Part shown: one piece after another, positions 1 to 9,225 of the stretch
Layout of the letters: each line of letters starts with the position of its first letter
Position numbering within the stretch: the first letter of the stretch is position 1
Source of the DNA: Vibrio sp. CB1-14
GTDB lineage: Bacteria; Pseudomonadota; Gammaproteobacteria; Enterobacterales; Vibrionaceae
DNA: 64,000 nt
NCBI RefSeq assembly: GCF_040412085.2
Contig: NZ_CP115922.1
Location: 62,001 to 126,000, forward strand
Direction of reading: 5' to 3'
Position numbers and translations under genes: made by a program
The notes under the pieces: generated by a model
What the model was told of the DNA's origin: nothing
Database searches by the model: none
Seen by the model: the letters and a program-made list of their open reading frames with translations, nothing else

Positions 1-4
1 TTTG

Positions 5-319
5 ATGATCCAAGCGTTAATCAGCTGGTGGAGCAATGCGTTAGTTGAACCAAAAATAGGATTACTGGCGCTAGGCAGTGTCGCTCTCTACATGACCCCA
101 AGCTGGGCAGATGTAAAACTTTCTATTCCGGGCTTAGCTATTTCATTAGCCATTACATTGTGTCTTTTTCTGTTTGTACCGGGCACAGAACAGATCATCC
201 CTTTCATAGATGATGTGTTTAAAGAGCTCTCTACATTTCTGATTGTAGGCGTTATGTTCAGTTTACCTGTCTTTTCAGTCGCTTTGCTTAGCCTGGTGAT
301 CACAAAGCTCATCCGCTAA
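5..319 (+). CDS. small multi-pass inner-membrane protein (possibly cut by the window edge)
   Basis: An open frame of about 104 residues with an ATG at base 5; the true start could lie before the window. The product is almost entirely hydrophobic, with three or four probable membrane segments (about residues 18-32, 42-60 and 78-102) and few charged residues. No family is recognised. It stands alone, followed by over a kilobase without a convincing gene, so it may be the last gene of an operon that begins outside the window. Confidence 0.5.
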   Translation: MIQALISWWSNALVEPKIGLLALGSVALYMTPSWADVKLSIPGLAISLAITLCLFLFVPGTEQIIPFIDDVFKELSTFLIVGVMFSLPVFSVALLSLVITKLIR

Positions 320-1382
320 GCATTTCTACTTGTAACCAACAGCAATAGAAGATAGTTTTATACTGTTTTTATATACAGAATAAAACTCTGAAGTCTATCC
401 GTATCCGATTTAACTACAATACCGTTCAACTAAACGAGCAAGGCGTTGTTGGGAGTAGTAAAAGTGTGTGTGGAGTCCAAGTGCAAGTGCTGCTGAAAAG
501 CGGGGGCTGATTTTCATGGATTGAATGATTTTGACATACTCTCAACAAATGGGGAGTCAGACCTAAGATGGTTAAAATATTGAATGTTAGTGCTTACTAT
601 CCTGACGAATTCAGTCTAGCTAGTTTCTACAAAGGTAATGTCTATCTTATCGGTGTATTTTAGCGCCAACCCAAGTGTATACCTTGTACTTCAAGACAAG
701 ATCCCGTTGAGCTTTTACCTCTCGAAACCACAAAGAAGGTGCTAAATAAAAACTACATCGTTTAACTGCAAGGCTGGAAGAAAGCAAAAAGATAGAATTA
801 TGCAAAAATAACGGGATTTTAGAGTAAACGGTGTAGTAGTCGCTAGCGTTCCAGTGGACGGGACTCAAACTAGGCAAAAATACTGAAGCAGCTCATCATG
901 CCACCAGCTGGGAGACAAACTGTTTCAAAGCAGTAATCTTTATGCTCGCTAGCGAGTATAAAGATTCGAACACGAACTTTACAATTACTTTTCCCCTGAT
1001 GTACCGCTCTTAGTCTCTTGCCTATATTTTAGATTAAATAAGGCTCCCAATCGAAATCAAATCGTATGTGGGTCAAATGGTAAGGGGTTATTGATTAATT
1101 AGCTCATTTGACTCGAATTATGTACTTAAGCAGAAATAAACATAACATTACAGTCTTTTCTTAATAAATCAAAGCTAATTTAAATGTGATCTCCGTTGAA
1201 AAATATAAAATTCAATTAAAAAAACCACTAAAATTTAAATGTCAAGCCACTGAAACAAAAGAAATAGGCGGATTATAAATACTAAGCTAAAACTCTAATC
1301 AATAATAATGAAGTGGATAAATTATATTTAATAATTATAATTTTAGATATTAGGATGTGACTAAACATAAGGGATACTAAGA
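320..1382. other. intergenic region, about 1 kb, AT-rich, no supported gene
   Basis: No long open frame has a convincing ribosome site. A 31-codon frame from 568 to 663 exists, but its spacing to GGGGAG is poor. The only strong structure is the palindrome at 935-966. From about 1130 the DNA becomes very AT-rich, as expected of a promoter region for the leader peptide at 1383. Confidence 0.5.
935..966. repeat. 32-bp near-perfect palindrome without a loop
   Basis: Two 16-bp arms meet at 950/951, and 15 of 16 positions are complementary (the core is CTCGCTAGCGAG). There is no spacer and no T-run, so it is unlike an intrinsic terminator. It could be an operator, a site-specific recombination site or a cruciform. 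No function is assigned. Confidence 0.7.
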
Positions 1383-1508
1383 ATGGATTATGTAATTTCT
1401 ACCTTCCTCCATCGTTATTTCCCTTCCCCATTAGCTTGGTTTCGCTGGCACACTGCGGATCCAACCATTAATTTACCCACCAGAAAACCTGCTTTATTAA
1501 TTATGTAA
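1383..1508 (+). CDS. TnaC-like tryptophan-arrest leader peptide, not next to tna genes
   Basis: A 41-residue ORF with AAGGG nine bases before its ATG. Residues 19-27 read W-F-R-W-H-T-A-D-P, followed by P32, T33 and R34. The leader peptide of this window's own tna operon (19336-19452) has W19, F20, R21, W22, T24, D26, P27, I29, P32 and R34 at the same positions. In E. coli TnaC, Trp12 and Asp16 (the same four-residue spacing as W22/D26 here) are needed for tryptophan-induced ribosome arrest. The next gene downstream is the Ig-repeat lipoprotein at 1662, not tnaA. The inference is that tryptophan-dependent arrest controls that gene, or that this is the relic of a lost tna operon. Confidence 0.75.
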   Translation: MDYVISTFLHRYFPSPLAWFRWHTADPTINLPTRKPALLIM

Positions 1509-1661
1509 CGCCTTAACACAGAACCAAATGCTCAGTTGGTCAAGGTCGCGTGTCTTATAAAAACTTCTTTTGTTATTCGAGGTTCACTGGATTAGAGGCA
1601 CGCAACGTCACTTTCTCTCGCTATATTGATTGGAGCAAATCCGCTCCAGAAGGGTATATAC

Positions 1662-4600
1662 ATGAAACGGAAGATAAACATACTAGCACTGTTATTTTTG
1701 GTGTTACTGATTAATGGTTGTGATTCGTCAGACTCAGAACAATCCAATCACCCCCCATCTCAAAAGGAAGAGTACGAATTAGTCCTTGAGAAAAGAGAAA
1801 CACTCCCCGTTGGTTTTGCGACAAGTCCATCCGCTCGACTGGTCTCAACGATGACCGGAGTTAGTCAAGATGTGACTGACCAAGTGTCCCTTACGTCCTC
1901 TGACCCATCGGTTGCTCACTTATCTGAGGGCCAGGTGCAAGCTCAAAGCTCGGGTGAAACGGAACTCACCGCTACGTTGACCAGAGCTGGCGTCACCTAC
2001 TCTTCGAGCTCTTCTCTCAGAGTCTCCGAGGCGCTTGTCGACACCTTAACTATCCAAGCGCCTCACGTCACCCTAGGGGTTGGTGCGAGGCAACAATATA
2101 CCGCCATCGCTCAATTCGACGATGGAAGTACTTTAGAAGTTACAAAACAGCCCAATATCAATTGGAGTGTTAATTCTAGCGAAAAAGCCTCTATTGAGTC
2201 GACAACAGGCCTTTTGACTACGATCTCTCCAGGAGAGGTCTTAGTCGAATTGAGAGGCCAAGCGAATGGGGTTTCATTTAGAGGTAGCAAGTCGCTTACC
2301 ATCACAACGGCAACAGTCAAAGGGTTGAGTGTGACGCCGTCTGGGGCTCAATTAAGACAAGGGATGACCCAACAATACACTGCCACCGCAACTTATTCTG
2401 ACCAGACCACAAATGACGTTACCAACGCGGTCACTTGGTCCGTTGATGCTCCTCAAGTCGCCAGTATTGACAGCTCGACGGGATTACTCACCGCTGGCAC
2501 TCAAACAGGAAACGTCTCCGTTACCGCCAGTTTTCAGGTTTCGGGTCAAACCTTCAGTGAATCTGTTTCGGCTACCGTGGACAACAACACTCAAGTTTCC
2601 TCATTCTCAATTACTCCTAGTTCGGCTTCTTTCCCCATTTTATCCAGGCACCAGCTTTCTGCCATTGCGTTAGACGAACTAGGGAACTCATACGACGTAT
2701 CAGCTTCTACTACTTGGAGTCTTGACTCTTCAACCTACGCCTCGATAGACGAAGGAGGCCTGTTGCAAATCCGGGACAGAATCATTACCACCCCACTCGG
2801 CGTCACTGCGACTTATCAAGGGAAGACGGCAACAGCCTCTATACTACTAACTTCTTCCCCACTGGATCGTTTTGTGGTTTCGCCTCAGAAGGTTAGTTTA
2901 CCGAAAGGACTTTCCAAACAATTGAACGCTACCGTGTTCTTTGAAAGTCAGCACTCCCTAGACTTTACGTCTTCTTCCTCATTAACATGGAACACTGATA
3001 ACGCGTCTATTGCCTCTGTCGCAGACGGTTTGGTGACTGCCCACGACGTCGGGAGCGCACAAATCCAGGTTTCGGGCAGTTACCAAGGCCAGGCTTTTTC
3101 TTCCTCTACTGAAATTGAAGTAACACCTGCTGTGGTGAAAAACGTGGTAGTATCGCCTTCATCTTCTCCCCCACTCAGCACTGGACGAAGTCAGCAGTTT
3201 ATCGCTAAAGCCTTTATATCGGATCTCACAGAATTTGATATAACGGATGCTCCCGCCATTTCTTGGAGTTCTTCGGACAACACAATTGCAGACGTGGACG
3301 CAAGAGGACTCGTTACCGCCAAATCTCCCGGACTCGTCACTATAACGGCGGCATTTGACGGTTTACAAAATACCGTCCCCCTACCTGTAGTCAACGCGAA
3401 CATTGTCGAAGCAATCTCAGCCAGAATAGTCACTGATGGACCGTCCAATCTTCCCTTGGGTGCTCAAGCCAACTATTTTTTGGAGTTAACCGACTCACAA
3501 GGCGCTACGAGTCTTGTTCGCTCAGCGTCTACCTTCAGCTACGTTAGCAGTGATCCAACGATTGCAAGTATAGATGCCAATAGCGGGCTTCTCACTGCAG
3601 AACAAGTTGGGGGACCGGTGACCATTTCAATCACCGGAAGCATCGCCGGTATCCAAGCGACAGATACGAGCGTGACCGTCTCTTCCGCCACTTTGCAGGC
3701 TCTCGAATTAACACCAAACAACACACAAACTAGGCTCATTAAGCCAGTAAACTTGACCGTCACTAAAACATATAGTGATGGTAGTCAGGATAACTCCCTC
3801 ACCGATTTAGCTTGGCAAAACAGCGATCCCACAATAGGGAACGTTGACACTAACCCTGCGACATTTACTCCTTCGCAAACGGGATTGACCACGCTGAGTG
3901 TTACCTCTACATTAGTACCAAGCCTTGTCGCTGAGAGTCAAATTGAGGTAGTAGCAGCCTCGCTAGAGAGCTTTAGGATTGAGTTATTAAACAACACACC
4001 GCCTACATTAAATGTAGAAAAGCCAATGAGAGCGACTGGCATATATTCTGACGGCTCCACCAAAGACATTACTTTCTTTGTAGACTGGTCAGTCACCTCT
4101 CCAAACATTGCGACCATCAACAGGAAGGGCGTCGTCACAGCGACGGCTTTAGGGGATCTGACTATCGTAGCACGTTATGCCGGACTTCAAGACCAACAGT
4201 TAGACACTGTTGTCATTCCCCAGGTTACCTCACTTTTCATCCAAAACTCTGACTTAACTCTTAGTCCTGGTGCAAGCATGCAACTTATCGTGCAAGATCA
4301 AAATGGTCAGGACATCAGTGACGTAGTCAATTATACAAGTAGTGATGAAACCATCGCGACCGTTAATAGCAATGGAACGGTGACCGCGCTTAAAGCTGGG
4401 TCTGTCAAGATAACTGCGACTCTACACAATCTGTCTGACATCGTGACTCTCAGCCTTCCAACCAGTGTGACTTCCTGTGGCCCAGTAAACAGTACCGCGA
4501 ATAATACTGATGGTGCTTGTCTCAAAGTTACCAGTTCCGCTGACAACACGAAATTGTTCACGGCAACACCTTCAAGCGCAGCCCTTGTGGCACTCGGATA

Positions 4601-4967
4601 TACTTATAACTGGTCAACTCAGGCACTAAGCGTAAACTCCCCATTAGAAGGGGTAGTGATGCCAAACTTCTATATAGGTTTTAAAGGCCCAGGTCAGCCT
4701 AATGATGCAGGCTCTTACTGTACATTTCTTGGGACAGTTAAGTTCCTAGACTCGTCAGGCTGGCGTCTTCCTACTAGCCAAGAACTGTCTGATCTTATAT
4801 CGACAAAAGGTCCATTAGGAACCAATTATCGTTGGCCTTACCCAAAAGGAAAAGGCTATCGCGTTTCTGATCTATCAGAAAAAACACTTCACATTCAATG
4901 GGGTAACGAGTTAAACGAAAATAAACTAAATGCTGCACCCACGTCCTGTGTAACAGATAAACCTTAA
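1662..4967 (+). CDS. large lipoprotein with tandem bacterial Ig-like (Big_2) domains and a C-terminal DUF1566-like domain
   Basis: About 1101 residues. I chose the ATG at 1662 because AGAAGGG lies just upstream and the protein then opens with a lipoprotein signal (MKRK, hydrophobic core, L-I-N-G-C lipobox). Nine or ten repeats of about 85 residues follow, each with the Big_2 pattern W-S-(S/V)-x5-A-S-I-D-x2-G-L-(L/V)-T-A. The last 120 residues contain G-W-R-L-P-T-S-Q-E-L, typical of DUF1566/Lcl-type domains. It is probably anchored in the outer membrane and exposed at the surface, as an adhesin or contact protein. A small hairpin (GGAGC/GCTCC, 1632-1646) lies just before the ribosome site. The leader peptide at 1383-1508 suggests post-initiation control. 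Confidence 0.85.
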   Translation: MKRKINILALLFLVLLINGCDSSDSEQSNHPPSQKEEYELVLEKRETLPVGFATSPSARLVSTMTGVSQDVTDQVSLTSSDPSVAHLSEGQVQAQSSGETELTATLTRAGVTYSSSSSLRVSEALVDTLTIQAPHVTLGVGARQQYTAIAQFDDGSTLEVTKQPNINWSVNSSEKASIESTTGLLTTISPGEVLVELRGQANGVSFRGSKSLTITTATVKGLSVTPSGAQLRQGMTQQYTATATYSDQTTNDVTNAVTWSVDAPQVASIDSSTGLLTAGTQTGNVSVTASFQVSGQTFSESVSATVDNNTQVSSFSITPSSASFPILSRHQLSAIALDELGNSYDVSASTTWSLDSSTYASIDEGGLLQIRDRIITTPLGVTATYQGKTATASILLTSSPLDRFVVSPQKVSLPKGLSKQLNATVFFESQHSLDFTSSSSLTWNTDNASIASVADGLVTAHDVGSAQIQVSGSYQGQAFSSSTEIEVTPAVVKNVVVSPSSSPPLSTGRSQQFIAKAFISDLTEFDITDAPAISWSSSDNTIADVDARGLVTAKSPGLVTITAAFDGLQNTVPLPVVNANIVEAISARIVTDGPSNLPLGAQANYFLELTDSQGATSLVRSASTFSYVSSDPTIASIDANSGLLTAEQVGGPVTISITGSIAGIQATDTSVTVSSATLQALELTPNNTQTRLIKPVNLTVTKTYSDGSQDNSLTDLAWQNSDPTIGNVDTNPATFTPSQTGLTTLSVTSTLVPSLVAESQIEVVAASLESFRIELLNNTPPTLNVEKPMRATGIYSDGSTKDITFFVDWSVTSPNIATINRKGVVTATALGDLTIVARYAGLQDQQLDTVVIPQVTSLFIQNSDLTLSPGASMQLIVQDQNGQDISDVVNYTSSDETIATVNSNGTVTALKAGSVKITATLHNLSDIVTLSLPTSVTSCGPVNSTANNTDGACLKVTSSADNTKLFTATPSSAALVALGYTYNWSTQALSVNSPLEGVVMPNFYIGFKGPGQPNDAGSYCTFLGTVKFLDSSGWRLPTSQELSDLISTKGPLGTNYRWPYPKGKGYRVSDLSEKTLHIQWGNELNENKLNAAPTSCVTDKP

Positions 4968-4981
4968 ACCCATGACTAAGT

Positions 4982-5014
4982 CTCTCTCACTTTCCTGTGA
5001 GAGAGGCTTGTTTG
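4982..5014 (+). terminator. intrinsic terminator after the Ig-repeat lipoprotein gene
   Basis: A 9-bp perfect stem (CTCTCTCAC/GTGAGAGAG) with a 6-nt loop is followed by GCTTGTTT, 15 bases after the stop codon at 4967. The T-run is short, so strength is uncertain. Confidence 0.7.
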
Positions 5015-5499
5015 ACTAGTCGACTAACTCCCAAAATCCCAAGAGCCTCATTTTGCAACTGTCTAACACCCGCCTTCGATAAGCCTTTCATCGACCCTAT
5101 CTCATATCTCCCTGCTCTTCTCCCTTTCAGTAGCCAGGCACATAGCAGCAGGTATTGTCCGTTGTACAATATTGGTCACTAATCCGATTGTTCCATCTCT
5201 CAATAAGCGCAACCGCCCCAAGGAAACCGTATGCATAACCAGTAGTCATTTCAATCGAGTACCGCTGTGATTGACATATGAATTCACATATTCGTTAATT
5301 CCTCATCACTACCTCCATTCCAATCGATTAATCATGCTATCAACAGTGATTGGCTTCTCGGTTTTAGAATTTTACCCTTCATCTTATCCCGATTTATGGA
5401 GGATAATATACAAATTAACAATACCTCAACAACCCCCCATAAGTCACAACAATACTTCTAGCTCAACCACAGTTTCTTGATAATTATTAAGAGTGAAGA
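5015..5499. other. intergenic region before the EAL gene
   Basis: No supported gene. A possible sigma-70 promoter has TTGACA at 5271-5276, a 17-nt spacer and GTTAAT at 5294-5299, which would give a leader of about 195 nt for the gene at 5500. Short open frames on both strands around 4990-5180 look like chance. Confidence 0.35.
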
Positions 5500-7089
5500 A
5501 TGCAATACATACAACATAGGTTAAACTTCCTTCTCAGCCCCCGTTGGGTCTATAATGCAGGCGCTTTGTTGCTGGCGCTCCTGTTTAGCCTATTTGCCTC
5601 GTTGAGCCTGAGTCTGTATCAAGTACATGATGAAATTCGTCACGACATCGATCATCTTGATCAAATCGTCTCTGTTGCCATTAAATATGGACTAGAAAAA
5701 CCAACCCTTTCCGTTGACAGTACCGTGAGTGGTGAGTGTTCTATTGACACTATCGAGCAACTTGAGAAGCTTTATGTATCCCATTTACTGATGTCGATCC
5801 CCATCGTTAGCTTGGATAAACAGCACCCCTATACTTACTGCTCTCCGTTTGGGGTTGAGCAGTTTGACGAAACTAATTTTAAGAACTTGCTCAATACCGA
5901 GCTAAAAGGAGAAATGTGGCGTTTAGCTATCGTTTCTTTACCAACAGCTCCTAAAAATCTGACCTATCTGTACGGCTCAAATGGAATCAATGGTTTCCTC
6001 TTTCCATTGCGTACTGAATACCTTTTCCTAGAGAACGATTTAGACCATCAACGTTCCATTCGCTTGTCTTTACAACACGTAAATTACACCATCCTTGAAA
6101 TTGGTAGCATGCCAACGAGCGATCGTCTTTACTCTAACGCTGTTGATTCAAAATACCTTCCTCTCACCTTTGAGGCCTCCGTCTCAACCGCTCGCGTACT
6201 CTCAAGATTTTATGAGCAATTATGGCCAGCTACTACCATTCTCTTTCTGGTCTCTTTTACCGTGCTTCTGCTGTGCGTTTCTTATTGGCATGCTAAGAAG
6301 GAGATCGCTCTACAAAAAGCCATTCGAGATGCTCAGTTTTTTCCCTATTATCAACCTATCGTCGATGCAAAAACAGGTCTAATGGTAGGCGTGGAAGCCT
6401 TACTTCGTTGGCTCCCTTCTGACGGCCAAATCATTGAACCGAGAAAGTTCATTAAGCACTTAGAGCAAAGCGGCGCCATTATTCCAGTGACAGAAAACCT
6501 CATCCAAACGGTTTACCAAGAGCTGTCTCCTTTGATGGATCAACACGAGCAATTTTACTGCAGTGTCAACATCACTCCTCTGCATCTTCAAAATGACGAC
6601 TTTTATCGCTACTTGCAACGCGCGACACTTGACTGCTCTAAACTGGTTCTTGAATTAACTGAGCGTGAGCCCATCGACGATTTAGAGTTAGCCAGACAGC
6701 GTATTGTGTTACTTAAAACACTGGGGGTCAAAATCAGTCTCGATGACGCAGGTACCGGTTATGGTGGTAACTCCTACTTACACTGTCTCGACATTGACAC
6801 AATCAAAATTGACAAAATGTTTACTCACTCAATTGATGAAGGACAGTCAGCAGTTCTCGATGGTTATATTGAAATGGCTAAACAACTGAAACTTGAACTG
6901 GTCGCTGAAGGCGTCGAAAACGAACGCGAAGCTCGAGGCTTATTGCTGCGAGGCGTCTTTCATCATCAGGGTTACTTTTATGGTAAACCTATGCCAATTA
7001 AAGATCTTAAGGCATGGTGCCTAAGTCACGGATTTAGTGAGTGCAAAGATGAGCTAGTTACTGAGGAGGAATTAAAAGTAAGCCATTAA
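5500..7089 (+). CDS. CSS-motif EAL-domain cyclic-di-GMP phosphodiesterase, membrane bound
   Basis: 529 residues. TM1 spans about 19-41 and TM2 about 242-262. The periplasmic part between them has the paired cysteines of the CSS-motif sensor family (C near 80 in GECSID; Y-C-S-P near 113-116). The cytoplasmic EAL domain (about 277-515) keeps the catalytic signature: E-A-L-L-R-W (299-304), the N of SVNIT, E in LTERE, D-D-A-G-T-G-Y, I-K-I-D-K and E-G-V-E. It should therefore hydrolyse c-di-GMP and promote motility over biofilm. No GGDEF domain is present. CSS sensing is thought to respond to periplasmic disulphide state. Confidence 0.92.
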   Translation: MQYIQHRLNFLLSPRWVYNAGALLLALLFSLFASLSLSLYQVHDEIRHDIDHLDQIVSVAIKYGLEKPTLSVDSTVSGECSIDTIEQLEKLYVSHLLMSIPIVSLDKQHPYTYCSPFGVEQFDETNFKNLLNTELKGEMWRLAIVSLPTAPKNLTYLYGSNGINGFLFPLRTEYLFLENDLDHQRSIRLSLQHVNYTILEIGSMPTSDRLYSNAVDSKYLPLTFEASVSTARVLSRFYEQLWPATTILFLVSFTVLLLCVSYWHAKKEIALQKAIRDAQFFPYYQPIVDAKTGLMVGVEALLRWLPSDGQIIEPRKFIKHLEQSGAIIPVTENLIQTVYQELSPLMDQHEQFYCSVNITPLHLQNDDFYRYLQRATLDCSKLVLELTEREPIDDLELARQRIVLLKTLGVKISLDDAGTGYGGNSYLHCLDIDTIKIDKMFTHSIDEGQSAVLDGYIEMAKQLKLELVAEGVENEREARGLLLRGVFHHQGYFYGKPMPIKDLKAWCLSHGFSECKDELVTEEELKVSH

Positions 7090-7157
7090 AACTAGAAAGC
7101 CATAGCCACACCTCCACTTCCTAGTCTAAAGCTGCCTCAGAGACGGCCTTGCCGTGC

Positions 7158-7787
7158 TCACGTCCTGAGAAACGCCATGACTCCTAGAACAATAAAAATG
7201 CTTCCCGCCCATCGTGAACAGTAGCTAATCCACTTACGGTTAGTACGTAATTTTTGTTGTAGCTGTGCACAGAGTAACACACTTAAAAAATCGGCACTGC
7301 TGAACAGAACGTTGGTCATTACCCCTAAGATTAACATTTGTAGCCACACATCAAACGTCCCCTCCACATCAACAAACTGTGGCAAAAAGGCCAGATAAAA
7401 CAGCGCTGCCTTAGGATTGAGGACATCGACCACCACACTATCAATGAACACTTTTCGTCCTGAGTAAGCGGACACAGGAACGCCCTGACTTCGTAACATA
7501 CTTGTCGAAAATACTCGTTGGAGGCCTAGTATCACAAGGTACGCGGCACCTGCCTTTTGAATGATAGAGTAAAGTTCAGGGTTTGATAGTAAGACCGTGG
7601 ACAGACCGAGCACAGTAAGAATCACGTGAAAGTAGCCGCCAATGTGAAGCCCAAAGACTGCCATTAATCCCACCTCTCGCCCACCTGAGGCTGTTTGAGC
7701 AATACTATAAAGCATGGCCGGCCCAGGCATAAACGCGTACAATAACGTTACAAACAAGTACGACACGAATTCAACGTCAGAAAACAT
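7158..7787 (-). CDS. LysE/RhtB family amino-acid exporter
   Basis: 209 residues with about six hydrophobic segments and the family's early motif (A-F-M-P-G-P-A near residues 18-24). A mid-protein D-V-L-N-P-K-A motif and P-Q-F-V are also typical of RhtB/LysE. It probably exports an amino acid or homoserine-lactone-like compound across the inner membrane. It converges with the EAL gene (67-bp gap). The substrate cannot be told from sequence. Confidence 0.88.
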   Translation of the reverse strand: MFSDVEFVSYLFVTLLYAFMPGPAMLYSIAQTASGGREVGLMAVFGLHIGGYFHVILTVLGLSTVLLSNPELYSIIQKAGAAYLVILGLQRVFSTSMLRSQGVPVSAYSGRKVFIDSVVVDVLNPKAALFYLAFLPQFVDVEGTFDVWLQMLILGVMTNVLFSSADFLSVLLCAQLQQKLRTNRKWISYCSRWAGSIFIVLGVMAFLRT

Positions 7788-8245
7788 TCATCCTTCTCCT
7801 TCTTTTCCCCTACCTTTGAAAGAATAGGAACCTCGACTAAGTGGTCTCAAATCAACACTCAAACGTGAAAACCGATACGCACATTATGACTCTGGTACTT
7901 GACTTATGTTTATCGACAGCATTTTGTTGTCCTCAGAGCCTGAAGCCAACACCAGCGATTCTCCACCCTTATAATGGGTAAATTCTCTTTTTTGCTCACT
8001 TGTTATGGTACAGTCGGGGAGTTCATTCGCTCCCAATCGTAAAAGCGACTGAGAGCCTCCAATTTCTGATAAAGGCAGGCGACGCCAATCACATCGTTGA
8101 CACAACGTTTTTCAGGAAATACAAAGCGATAGCAGTCATTTCGACGGTTCCCCTAAAGTAACCACTGTCCGTGTAATGGTTAACCAAGGCAAATAGAAAA
8201 TAAGTTCAGCGAACCTTGGATAAACACTTAAAACTGTACACCCTA
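7788..8245. other. gap of about 460 bp, possible decayed coding sequence
   Basis: On the minus strand two frames (about 7884-8105 and an overlapping frame further upstream) have protein-like composition but no good start or ribosome site. They could be a frameshifted remnant. No family is recognised. Confidence 0.25.
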
Positions 8246-9223
8246 TTAAGATTTGGTTCCCAAACGCTTGCGTTTTTCTCGTCTCATTCGGGCGACTTTG
8301 AGAAAAGGTGTTAAATAATGATTAATAATGCCCGAATACTGATGATATGGCTCACCTTGAAGTCCAAATTCCAATTCAGTGTTTTGATTAAGATGAACCT
8401 GGGTGCCAAATAAGCGATCCCAAAATGAAAAAATAAAACCGAAATTCTTGTTGTAGTGCCTTTTTGAACGGCTATGGTGTACTTGATGATAGGCAGGGCT
8501 AACAAAGATGTCTCTTAGAACCCTTGGATAACGTAACTGAACGTGAGAGTGTTGTAAATTTAGCCCCAAAACTAATAGCAAACACATTAAGCCGTTTTGA
8601 CCCGCTAACACCCACGTTAATGACTGGCCAGGATAGAACGCGCCTACCACCCCACTGAAGATCCCCATCAAACTGCCTGTAAGTACCACAAAAAGCCCTT
8701 GATTTACGGGATGCGAACGATACGCTGTAATCGGGTTGAGGTGCGTCGGAATGTGGTGGACTTTATGAAACTCCCATAGAAATTTATATTTATGCGACAA
8801 GTAATGCTCAAAAAAAGTCCCAAAGTCAAAAACAATTAAGACGCCTGCTGTATAGAGGATGGTGACAAAGAATGAGGCCTCCCCTAAATCAGTACTTAGC
8901 TCAAAAAAATCCATGATTAAGATAGTTCGTTCTTTGAAAAACACCGCTACACCGAATAGAAACGTGTAGATAAATCCTAATAGTAGCTTATCCACAATAA
9001 ACAGCTTTACATCGTCCCCAAAACTCACGTTATTCACAAGATGAAGATGTTTTAAATACTGTAATGAGCGCAACACGTTGCCGGTTCTGAGTTGATAACA
9101 GCCATAGGCAGTCGCAATTATCCCCGCCACAAGTAAATACCCAACATAGAGGCCATGGCTTGGCTGCAGAAAGAAGGTGAATTGATGCTTAAAATAGTCA
9201 AACCACTCCCCTAGAGCGAACAT
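8246..9223 (-). CDS. fatty acid hydroxylase / sterol desaturase superfamily membrane di-iron enzyme
   Basis: 325 residues with several membrane segments. The histidine clusters of the superfamily are present: H-Y-L-S-H, F-H-K-V-H-H (about 145-160), H-S-H, and H-Q-V-H-H-S plus a later H (about 255-270). The family adds hydroxyl groups or double bonds to lipids and related substrates using a membrane di-iron centre. It is the last gene of the operon that begins at 13161, only 2 bp after the oxidoreductase gene. Its job here is probably oxidative tailoring of the cluster's product; the substrate is unknown. Confidence 0.88.
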   Translation of the reverse strand: MFALGEWFDYFKHQFTFFLQPSHGLYVGYLLVAGIIATAYGCYQLRTGNVLRSLQYLKHLHLVNNVSFGDDVKLFIVDKLLLGFIYTFLFGVAVFFKERTILIMDFFELSTDLGEASFFVTILYTAGVLIVFDFGTFFEHYLSHKYKFLWEFHKVHHIPTHLNPITAYRSHPVNQGLFVVLTGSLMGIFSGVVGAFYPGQSLTWVLAGQNGLMCLLLVLGLNLQHSHVQLRYPRVLRDIFVSPAYHQVHHSRSKRHYNKNFGFIFSFWDRLFGTQVHLNQNTELEFGLQGEPYHQYSGIINHYLTPFLKVARMRREKRKRLGTKS

Positions 9224-9225
9224 CC

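Noticed and set aside
568..663. 31-codon ORF on the plus strand
   Set aside because: The ribosome-site spacing is poor, the composition is not convincing and no neighbour supports it.
7884..8105. 73-codon minus-strand ORF
   Set aside because: It starts with TTG without a ribosome site, and a competing frame in the same DNA looks equally protein-like. Reported only as possible decayed sequence.
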